From Gammaproteobacteria bacterium (GTDB lineage: Bacteria > Pseudomonadota > Gammaproteobacteria > Chromatiales > Chromatiaceae): a stretch of 64,000 nucleotides of DNA. The position numbers were made by a program, and so were the translations under genes. Of the stretch, positions 37,621 through 45,238 are shown piece by piece. The DNA is taken from assembly GCA_020445255.1 (NCBI GenBank), contig JAGRGY010000001.1, positions 1 through 64,000 on the forward strand, written 5' to 3'. The stretch's first letter is position 1. Every line of letters starts with the position of its first letter. Under the pieces are notes generated by a model. The model saw only the letters and a list, made by a program, of their open reading frames with translations, was not told where the DNA came from and ran no database searches.

Positions 37621-39108
37621 TTACCGTGCACGCCGCATCGGACCGATATAGTCCTGGGCGACGACGAGATTGTCGATGTACAGGGTCATGTCGGCGGGAG
37701 CGCGCGACGTGCCCCCATGGTAGACGTTCATCCAGATCGACTCGATCTTCAGATCGGAGACGTCTCGGAACCGAATATTTTCGCGCTCGAATACCAGGTG
37801 ACCGTCAATCCACGCACGCAGCACGCCATCCTCGTTTCCCGGCGTATTGAGCCGCACATACTGCTCAACGCTGTACCACCGGTTTTTTTCAAGCAGACCC
37901 GTGGGGGCGCGGTTCCAACCCCACGCGTCGCCATAGCTGCTGCCCATTCCCGCGTAGTACACGTATGAACCAATCCCGCGCAGGCTGCCCATTGGAGAGG
38001 CTGCGTCCGACTGCTTGAAGAATGCGCCACGCGCGGACCAGCCATTCGTGCCGTCGGCCCGCCGTCCGCCCCAACCAGCGCGCCCGTACGTGCCTGACAG
38101 CCCCGGAAGCTTCCCACCGTCACGCACGGGATTCCAACTTTCACCCAGCCGCAAATAGTATCGGAAGTAGGCACTTTCCGGCTCCTGAAAGCCGTGATCC
38201 GCGAACCGATAATGTACATTCAGGCCGAGCGTTCCACCCTTCTTGATCCGTACGCGCAGTGAACCGCCGCTTATCGGTTCGTATCCATCACCGGAGACCG
38301 AGTCGACGACCTCCGCCGTCATTTTTGGATCACCGCCTGCCCATTTGGCATAGGTATCTGCAGAATCGAACCGTTCCGCAAAGATCACGTCCGGATCAGT
38401 GTCAATGCCCCTGTCATCGGAAAATCTTTCAGCAATGCCGTGCCGAATCTCGCTTGAGTCCGACGACGGCGGAAAAGCCTGGAACACGGCTATCTCGGCA
38501 ACCCTGCTGTACTGCTTGTTGCTGGTCAGGACCAAGGTGGCACGGCGAAGGGTCGCGCCCGTCGGATCAAACGGAAACACCAGAACTGCCGCGTGACCGC
38601 CACCCACCTGTAAGACGGACTTGCCGCCAAGGCCACGGAAGTTCGGGCATGCAAAGTGGGCATCGGCTGTCGGCTCGACGCGAAGCGTGCGCCCGTCACT
38701 CCACTCCAGCACGAGTGCGGGGTGAGCGCCTTTATCCCGATGCTCCCTGCTGAAAAAATTCACGATCCCTTTTGCGTCCGGGTCCGTTGCCCTGAGGTAG
38801 ACCGCACCCGCAGGGACGCCGCCCCTTGCCCACGAGCGCGCGAGATCTGTTACGTCCCATTCGATGGTCTGACGACCTTTCTGGCGACTGACCAACTGAC
38901 TCGCATAGGGTACCGGCCCGAAGACGGCGCCGGTGGCGTCGCGCCAGTCACCGCCGTCTTTCCGCCACTCGAGACGAGCAGCCGCCAGATAGAACTGGCA
39001 CGTCATGCCCGAACCATCGTCGTGGAGTAATACTCCCGCGTTCAGGCGCGCACCCGGAATGGCGGCCAGCAGCGCCGCGCCGAACGAGATCGCGGCAATC
39101 CTCAGCAT
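37621..39108 (-). CDS. Secreted PL14-like polysaccharide lyase with a DNRLRE-type N-terminal domain
   Basis: A 495-residue exported protein. The signal peptide is at about 1-24 (LRIAAISFGAALLAAIPGA). A first domain (about 25-215) has the look of the disaggregatase-related DNRLRE module (WDVTDLARSWARGG, NFFSREHRDKGAHPALVLEW). The second domain (about 235-490) resembles polysaccharide lyase family 14/alginate-lyase-like folds: YFRYYLRLGESWNPVRDGGKL (about 313-333), WSARGAFF, RWYSVEQYVRLNTPGNEDGVL, ESIWMNVYHGGTS and MTLYIDNLVVA. It would cut a uronic-acid-containing or related glycan. The start ATG at 39108 has a perfect AGGAGG. Confidence 0.82.
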   Translation of the reverse strand: MLRIAAISFGAALLAAIPGARLNAGVLLHDDGSGMTCQFYLAAARLEWRKDGGDWRDATGAVFGPVPYASQLVSRQKGRQTIEWDVTDLARSWARGGVPAGAVYLRATDPDAKGIVNFFSREHRDKGAHPALVLEWSDGRTLRVEPTADAHFACPNFRGLGGKSVLQVGGGHAAVLVFPFDPTGATLRRATLVLTSNKQYSRVAEIAVFQAFPPSSDSSEIRHGIAERFSDDRGIDTDPDVIFAERFDSADTYAKWAGGDPKMTAEVVDSVSGDGYEPISGGSLRVRIKKGGTLGLNVHYRFADHGFQEPESAYFRYYLRLGESWNPVRDGGKLPGLSGTYGRAGWGGRRADGTNGWSARGAFFKQSDAASPMGSLRGIGSYVYYAGMGSSYGDAWGWNRAPTGLLEKNRWYSVEQYVRLNTPGNEDGVLRAWIDGHLVFERENIRFRDVSDLKIESIWMNVYHGGTSRAPADMTLYIDNLVVAQDYIGPMRRAR

Positions 39109-39913
39109 TTGAAACCTCCTTACACGATTGCATGGTTCACACATGCACGCCCTGTTTGTTGCCAAGGATGGCAGACTGCGCGGAAAGCCTCAAAACACCA
39201 GCATCCGCAGCGCTTGCTATCCAGTCCGACGGATTGCGAGGCAGCGTGCCCGGTTCACCTTGCCCGTGGAGGCTTGCTCATTCCCCATGTTTCATATCGG
39301 GGCATCTGTCCTGCGTAGCCCACGGAATCCGGCGCTGCAGGATCGGTGTGCCTGTCGATCGTGTTGGCCTTGCTTGTGCCTCGTGACAATGGGTTCATCA
39401 AACAGGCCGGCATTCACGACCGTTCAGGGCCTCAACGGCACACCACGCTTACCGACGAAGCTGTGCTCATCGTCGGATACGGCCGCGCCACGCCGGCGCA
39501 AGCCCAACGGGTTCTGGATCGTCTTCAGATACGGCGTTGGCCGATCGGCCACCCTCGGATGGCGAGTTGGCACGTCGCCGCGTTCTCGTGAAGCGCATCT
39601 TCCAATGCCCGGTCGCCCGGTCCCTGCAAATGCAGCATCAGTGACGGTGCGCAGGCGGGGCGATCACCGACCTTTCGGAAGTGAGATTCAAGCCAGCCTC
39701 CACGCGAAATCTGGGAATGAACTCATCCAATGTTCGGTCATGAGCCTTGCCTGCCGCGCTTGTTCGCGCCTGATGCGGCATGACAGCACCGAGCTGCCCG
39801 GCTCGTTCACGGGGTGCGCGACCATTTAACGAATACGCTGACGACGTCGAATCGTCTGAGTTCTTACAACGTCTCCAACTGGGGACATCCGAAACAAAAA
39901 CGTTCTTGTCCGG
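39109..39913. other. 805-bp gap upstream of the lyase gene
   Basis: The largest gene-less stretch in the exopolysaccharide locus. A long plus-strand frame (39128-39829) lacks any motif and has the composition of a shadow frame. The lyase promoter should lie near 39120-39300. I see no sigma-54 (TGGCAC-N5-TTGC) site facing the lyase gene. Confidence 0.4.
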
Positions 39914-40822
39914 TCATCTATCGGCATCGACGCCCAATCTGCTCGGCAGGAAGAATTGGCGCGAGTAGCCGAGATACCTCAAGCCTTCCAGCGACGCCAC
40001 ACTACGTAAATGGTATCGCCACGCTCGACGGAGATCACCTTGGTCCAGATGTCGGACTGACAGATTATGCAGTGCAGCAACACGCTTTTGTCGAAGCGTT
40101 TTCGCAATCCCGTGAGGAATATCAAACTCGAGCATTCGTGTCAGTACATCAACGACTCCCTCCAAATAACTTTCACTGGAAGAAACCGAATTCTCGGTCA
40201 CGTTGATGCGATAGCCGAAACTGCTCAGAAAGCGTGCCTCGAAAACCAGTGAAAGCCTGAATGCCAGGTAAGTCCATTCCATGTAGGGCGCCGGATTCTG
40301 AAAAAATTGCTCTCCTACGGACACGGTACGAAACAAGCCGCTACAACTCGCCATCCAATTGGTTTCCAACAAACTCTCCAGTGGCGGGCGATCATTCAGC
40401 TGTTCCATGTCGTCGATTACGGCCTCATCCTGACCGCGTTGATGCCGGTATCCGTTCTCGACCGCGAACGCCGCTTCAGGGTACTTCTCCAGGGCTTCGA
40501 TCCGTCGTAGTAAGGCACCTGGAAGCAGTTCGTCGTCATCATCCAAAAACGCGAAATAAGGCGTGGACACGGCCCGACGGCCAACCAACTGCGCTTCGGG
40601 CGCCGAAGGCTCATTGCAGTAGAGATACCTTATGCGTGCATCACCTCTGAGCTCTTCGTTCAATTGCTCGTCGAACCTGTTCCCGTTTACGACTACGACG
40701 GGTATCGCATGAACGCCTTCTTGGCTGGCGATGCAATTCACTGCCTTCAGCAATGACTGGCGTCGCTCCAACAATGCCATTGTGGGGATGACTACACTGA
40801 CTGAGCGATCGCCACTAGCCAT
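39914..40822 (-). CDS. Family 2 glycosyltransferase
   Basis: A 302-residue GT-A enzyme. SVSVVIPTMALLERRQSLLKAV (about 7-28), VVVVNGNRFDEQLNE, PEAQLVGRRAVSTPYFAFLDDDDELLPG (about 75-102, with the DXD motif) and MEWTYLAFRLSL identify it. The start is the ATG at 40822, inside the 3' end of the pyruvyl-transferase gene (8-bp overlap). It has no membrane segments, so it is probably cytoplasmic. Base composition is lower in GC than the flanking core genes. Confidence 0.88.
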   Translation of the reverse strand: MASGDRSVSVVIPTMALLERRQSLLKAVNCIASQEGVHAIPVVVVNGNRFDEQLNEELRGDARIRYLYCNEPSAPEAQLVGRRAVSTPYFAFLDDDDELLPGALLRRIEALEKYPEAAFAVENGYRHQRGQDEAVIDDMEQLNDRPPLESLLETNWMASCSGLFRTVSVGEQFFQNPAPYMEWTYLAFRLSLVFEARFLSSFGYRINVTENSVSSSESYLEGVVDVLTRMLEFDIPHGIAKTLRQKRVAALHNLSVRHLDQGDLRRAWRYHLRSVASLEGLRYLGYSRQFFLPSRLGVDADR

Positions 40823-41702
40823 ACCGACCGGTCTCAACGTCCGTCTTGAAACGTTCCAGCCTGAGCTGCAATTCACCAACAGCGTCGCGGAAGCGCTGCT
40901 CGTTGCTGAGCGTTGGTCGTGCCCTTCTACTTACCTGTTGAAGTTGTCGCCTTGCCAGCCGGTGCTTGATGTACGATTTTGATCGACTGAGAAAGCCACC
41001 TTCACCCCCATCTGTCCACAGTGTCGGCAGCCTGACCCACTCGTGTTCCATTCCAAGGCTTCGGCACCAGTCCTGCCATTTGAATTCCAGAATCCCCGGC
41101 GACGTCGAAACGGACACCCATGGCACCCTGAATGTGTCAGCCAAAATCGCCCCGTGCATGGCTTCCGTAATCAATGTCCCCGTGCTACGAATTGCGCGAA
41201 AGACCCGTTCAACCGGCCATCGGGGGTCGATGTAGTTGATTGCGAGATCTTCACATACCTGCTGCCACGCACCGCTTTTCGCCGTCGAGCAATGCGGCAT
41301 AAATGAAAACGCGTGCTCGACAGAACATGGGCCAAGGTCCAAGACGGCGCACAAGGCTGCGGCGTCGGTTACCGCGGTTTCCGGAGCCAATCCCAGCCGG
41401 GCCGCTGTCAGTGGTCCTCGGACGCAATAAACGATCCAGCTATCGTCAAGGTGCGGTGTAGGCCCATACCCTGCACCGGTACCGAAAACCGCCTTCTTAG
41501 GCAGCGCCGGAACATGCTGGTTCAAAAGCGTACCAATCCCGACGAACAGTGCCTCGTCCGTTATGTCTGCTTCGCGCAGTCGGGGGTCGTGGACGACGGT
41601 TCCGGAAAAGTACTGCGGCAGCAACAAGCGCCATAACCATGGATTGAGGTCGTCGCCAACGTTGCCCTGTGGATCCAGGTGATAGTACAGCTTCAAAATC
41701 AA
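40815..41702 (-). CDS. Polysaccharide pyruvyl transferase family protein
   Basis: A 295-residue protein of the ExoV/CsaB/WcaK (PF04230) group. LYYHLDPQGNVGDDLNPWLWRLL (about 5-27) has the family's early GN-GDD motif. VFGTGAGYGPTPHLDDSWIVYCVRGPLTAARLG (about 72-104) and the late TLITEAMHGAILADTFRVPWVSV (about 176-198, with the conserved H) are also present. It would add ketal pyruvate from PEP to a sugar, giving the polymer a negative charge. The start is TTG with AGAAAGG upstream. Confidence 0.9.
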   Translation of the reverse strand: MILKLYYHLDPQGNVGDDLNPWLWRLLLPQYFSGTVVHDPRLREADITDEALFVGIGTLLNQHVPALPKKAVFGTGAGYGPTPHLDDSWIVYCVRGPLTAARLGLAPETAVTDAAALCAVLDLGPCSVEHAFSFMPHCSTAKSGAWQQVCEDLAINYIDPRWPVERVFRAIRSTGTLITEAMHGAILADTFRVPWVSVSTSPGILEFKWQDWCRSLGMEHEWVRLPTLWTDGGEGGFLSRSKSYIKHRLARRQLQQVSRRARPTLSNEQRFRDAVGELQLRLERFKTDVETGRYG

Positions 41703-41788
41703 GATACCTTTCTGACTCAGGGGAATGTCGGACTCACAACATGGCAGAAATGAGATGGATCACCGATCCATCGCCTGGGCTGGCAACG

Positions 41789-43099
41789 TCAGGCAGCCCG
41801 CTGCACGTCCGATGTCCTCTCGGCCGAGTTCCCCGGCAAGCTGTCCCGCTGCCAGGCATCCAGCCACCTTTCGGTCACAACGACCACGACGAGCAGATTG
41901 TATGGCAGATCAAAATAGGCCAGGCTCAGAAATGCCCCGCCCACTGCGTATCCGACCAAGGCAACCTGACACATGCCCGCGAGATGAACGACCCATTGAA
42001 GCTCAGCATTTCCGGTTGCTCGCTTCCTAAGTCGGGCCGCCGTCCTCCAAACCAACCAGCCGAGTAGCAGGAACAGAAGCAGCCCGAACCATCCGTGTTC
42101 ACCCAGCACCTGGAAATAGATGCTGTGCGCGGCGCGGATGATCGACGGATCGGAGGCCCGCTTTTCGGTGGTTTTTGGCGAATAAATGGCCCAGGTCACC
42201 GGGTTGTACATATCAAAACCGGCCCCGAGTGGGCGACTGTTCGCAACGTTTAGCGCGGTTTCCCACGCGTTCAGTCTTCCTACCGCTGATGCGTCCTGCT
42301 CGTATTCGGTTATCGAGCTGATTTTCTCCTGGAGGGTCCACGGCATGATCATCAACGCCAACACGGCGCAAAGGACCAAACCCATACCGAGCAGCAGCTT
42401 CTTCGGCGCCCGCCACCACAATACGAAAGACATCATTGCGATGGCGAGGAATGCACCTCGCGACTGGGTTCCCAATACGGCGATCGCAGAAAAGACCATC
42501 ATGATCAGCAGTCCATAGCGGATCAATTTCTGGCTGACATTCAGGTAGAGAAAATACATCAGGGGAATGGCGACGAGAATCGCCAGGCCAATCTCGTTGT
42601 TTCCGGCGATAAACCCTCCGGGACCCCATACGCGCTGCTCGCCCCCGGTGACGACAGTGAAAATCCCACCCTTGAGACCGAGCAGGCCCAGCGAAAGGGC
42701 GTTGATCCAGACAAACAGAATGATCGTTTTCTTCTCGTGCAGTACCGCAAGCGCGACCAGCGTCATCAACTGAATCTTCATGACCTTTGACAGCTGCAAA
42801 ACGGATTCGTGAAGTGACATTGCAAACACAGTCGTGACACACATCCAGAGTATGAATGCGACAAGCGTTTTCACGACTGCTGTTCGAGGCAGCCGAACCG
42901 GATCCTTCGTAGTGAACAACGCCAGGAGCGTCGCGCCCGCTGCAATAGCGGCGAAAGGGGCGTCGTACGCAAAACCCCAGGTAAGCCGGTGCGGATTCAT
43001 GATGCTAATCCATGTCCAGAGCAGCACGCCGGCCCATGCGTGACGAATAACCCAGGGCAGCGCACCGAGGACGATAGCCGTTACGATGATGTCACGCAT
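41789..43099 (-). CDS. O-antigen-ligase-like protein, exosortase A-associated O-glycosylation ligase type
   Basis: A 436-residue protein with about 11-12 membrane helices. The start MRDIIVTAIVLGALPWVIRHAWAGVLLWTWISIMNPHRLTWGFAY region (about 1-45) is characteristic of the putative O-glycosylation ligases described with exosortase A systems. The Wzy/ligase periplasmic loop has AWETALNVANSRPLGAGF and RAAHSIYFQVLGEHGWFGLLLF (about 325-346, with the conserved His). The start ATG at 43099 has GGGAGGGG upstream. It could polymerise the repeat unit or ligate glycan to protein. No exosortase gene or PEP-CTERM protein is visible in the window. Confidence 0.85.
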   Translation of the reverse strand: MRDIIVTAIVLGALPWVIRHAWAGVLLWTWISIMNPHRLTWGFAYDAPFAAIAAGATLLALFTTKDPVRLPRTAVVKTLVAFILWMCVTTVFAMSLHESVLQLSKVMKIQLMTLVALAVLHEKKTIILFVWINALSLGLLGLKGGIFTVVTGGEQRVWGPGGFIAGNNEIGLAILVAIPLMYFLYLNVSQKLIRYGLLIMMVFSAIAVLGTQSRGAFLAIAMMSFVLWWRAPKKLLLGMGLVLCAVLALMIMPWTLQEKISSITEYEQDASAVGRLNAWETALNVANSRPLGAGFDMYNPVTWAIYSPKTTEKRASDPSIIRAAHSIYFQVLGEHGWFGLLLFLLLGWLVWRTAARLRKRATGNAELQWVVHLAGMCQVALVGYAVGGAFLSLAYFDLPYNLLVVVVVTERWLDAWQRDSLPGNSAERTSDVQRAA

Positions 43100-43228
43100 G
43101 CCTCGAGCACCCCTCCCGTTCTGATGTGGCGAAAGTGCCTGCAAGGCGCTGGATGCCGTCGCTCTCTGCATTGCGCACGATGACGTCCTCCCGGCCGAGC
43201 ACGGCCCCAACACCGTCGGAAATCTTCG

Positions 43229-43918
43229 TCATTCAGGCACCTGGAGTCGTACTACCGGTCTGGACTGCGCCGACCAACCGATATGGATGTAAGGAGCGGC
43301 GCCGATAAGCGCGAACTGCAACGGTCCGAGACAGAGAAAGGTTGCGGTGAACAGGGCGTTCATCCCCATTCGGCGGTGCGCGGCCATCGAACCCGGATTG
43401 AAAACGGAGATTCTCGAAAAACTCCAGTGGACACCCCGCGTCGCCATTTCACGATTTGCCATGTTCCACAGACGAACGAAGGTGCGCCCCATGCGGAATT
43501 CGGGCACGACGTAGACATCGAAATCCCATGCGCTGACATCCGGCGACGCAAACTCATAACGACACCGGACCTCGTCTTCGTCGTAGCCGTCAAACGACAA
43601 CCACAGATATCCGGCAAACCGGTCACGCACTTCGGCCGCGAAACATCTCGCTCCGGTGTCGAAGCGTTGCGCAATCACTTCCGGCGGCCGTGGAAAGTCT
43701 GCAATCATCGGATCGTCGCGGGTAATCTCCTGCACCGGGCTGGCGGCCGACGTGCGCAGACCGTTGTTCTGCGCGCTCACCGGTTGGGCTACCAGAAGGT
43801 ACCGGTACAACCGCGCACGGTCCCGGCTGACCACGCAAAATATCCTGTCGAGAAGGTACAGCATGCCGTTCAACGGACCGAGCTGTTCGAAATTCTCGCG
43901 CAGGACCCGCCCAATCAT
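43229..43918 (-). CDS. GNAT-like acetyltransferase in the polysaccharide locus
   Basis: A 229-residue soluble protein that looks like a GNAT-fold acyltransferase. The middle stretch FAGYLWLSFDGYDEDEVRCRY, VYVVPEFRMGRTFVRLWNMANREMATRG (about 136-163, like the acetyl-CoA loop region) and SVFNPGSMAAHRRMGMNAL (about 171-189) follow the GNAT strand-helix order. Its ATG overlaps the preceding GT4 stop by 4 bp. It may acetylate a sugar or an amino sugar of the polymer. The family assignment is by pattern only. Confidence 0.7.
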   Translation of the reverse strand: MIGRVLRENFEQLGPLNGMLYLLDRIFCVVSRDRARLYRYLLVAQPVSAQNNGLRTSAASPVQEITRDDPMIADFPRPPEVIAQRFDTGARCFAAEVRDRFAGYLWLSFDGYDEDEVRCRYEFASPDVSAWDFDVYVVPEFRMGRTFVRLWNMANREMATRGVHWSFSRISVFNPGSMAAHRRMGMNALFTATFLCLGPLQFALIGAAPYIHIGWSAQSRPVVRLQVPE

Positions 43919-45153
43919 GCCGCCTGATCTCGCGCGACGGCACGGTTCAACAGCTCGGCAAGCTGCCGGGTACGCTCGCGCCGCGAAGCACTGGCCACCG
44001 CGTCCGGCGATGGCAGGGCGCGGTTGTCGGGACTCTGGATAAATCGGGAGAGCAGGTCCGCGATCCCGTTTGCATCATCCAGGGCCGCGATCTCGGTGAT
44101 CCCGGCATCGCGCGCCACCTTGGCGGTGTCGCCAGCTGGATCGGTCAACACAAGCAAAGGTCTACCCGCCCGCAGGTACTCGTACAGTTTCGCCGGCACT
44201 TGCGCGTTGCAGTTGGCTGCCTGCAGGATCAACAGGCCGTCGGCGCAAAGCATTTCCCGCAATGCATCGCGATACCCGGTCGGCGGCAGCACCTCGATCG
44301 CATCGGCCACGCCATATTGCTGAGCCAGGTTGTTCAGGAGTTCATCGTGCACGGGCGCCCTGAAACGCACGACGAGCTTCTCGTACAAACCCTGCTGTTC
44401 TTCTCTCAGGCGTCGGATTGCTTCTAACAGTTTGGTGGGATCACGTTCGCTGGGATAGACGATCCCGCTGTGCAGCAGCGTGATCCTGCCCGGGTTCGGG
44501 GCCCCGCCAGCCTCGATGCCGGCGAAGGTTTCTTCGTCATAGCCATTTTCCAGCAGACTGATGCGTTGCGCATGCTGCGGGTATCGCTCTTTGTATTCAC
44601 GAACCGCGCTCGGAGTGGTAAAGGTGCTGAAACATGCATTGACGATGGCCTTGCGTTCGATTTTTTCGAAGCTTCGCCTTATCGTCGGGTCGGTTGGATA
44701 GTCGTCCTGGGCCATCGGATCGCGGAAATCGGCAACCCAAGGGAGTCGGGTCCGCCGGGCGAGGCTGCTGCCGATCAGGTGAGCCGTAGCGATCGGATAG
44801 GTGGACCAAAGGGCTTCAGGCTTGAGGCGACGAATCGCACCCATTCCCGACCACATAGCGCCCAGCCACCAGGATACCCAGCGATCGGGGCGAGCGAGGA
44901 TCCCCGGATACCGCCCGCGAAGTGCCAGATGGCGTGACGTATCCCAGGCTGGGGCGCGGATTACGCTGATGCCATCCGGGATATCAGCCATTTGGTCGTC
45001 ACTCACACGTTCATAGACTCTCGGGTGAGCCGTAAGCACAACGGGTTCCCAACCGAATTCTGGCAGGTAACGGGCAAAACGCAGCGTGCGCTGAATACCA
45101 CTACTTCCGGCCATCGGAGGAAAATGGTAGGCAATCATCAGCACCCGTTTCAT
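43915..45153 (-). CDS. Family 4-type (GT-B) glycosyltransferase
   Basis: A 412-residue enzyme. The N-terminus reads MKRVLMIAYHFPPMAGSSGIQRTLRFARYL, with the HFPP-GSSG-R loop seen in many bacterial GT4-like proteins. The C-terminal half holds TLLHSGIVYPSERDPTKLLEAI (about 225-246) and CADGLLILQAANCNAQVPAKLYEYLRAGRPLLVL (about 307-340), with an EX7E-like KLYEYLRAGRP. The start ATG at 45153 lies 85 bp downstream of the dehydrogenase-cytochrome gene stop. The stop overlaps the GNAT-like gene. Confidence 0.87.
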   Translation of the reverse strand: MKRVLMIAYHFPPMAGSSGIQRTLRFARYLPEFGWEPVVLTAHPRVYERVSDDQMADIPDGISVIRAPAWDTSRHLALRGRYPGILARPDRWVSWWLGAMWSGMGAIRRLKPEALWSTYPIATAHLIGSSLARRTRLPWVADFRDPMAQDDYPTDPTIRRSFEKIERKAIVNACFSTFTTPSAVREYKERYPQHAQRISLLENGYDEETFAGIEAGGAPNPGRITLLHSGIVYPSERDPTKLLEAIRRLREEQQGLYEKLVVRFRAPVHDELLNNLAQQYGVADAIEVLPPTGYRDALREMLCADGLLILQAANCNAQVPAKLYEYLRAGRPLLVLTDPAGDTAKVARDAGITEIAALDDANGIADLLSRFIQSPDNRALPSPDAVASASRRERTRQLAELLNRAVARDQAA

Positions 45154-45238
45154 CAATCTCACCGGCAAGTCAGTCAATCACCAAAAAAGCTCATCACCCG
45201 CCAGCTCTGCTGGGCGAACCGGTGGGCACATGGACAAC

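Noticed and set aside
39128-39829. A 233-codon plus-strand frame in the gap before the lyase gene
   Set aside because: No ribosome site, no family motif, and a composition like a random GC-rich frame. It would also run against the local transcription.
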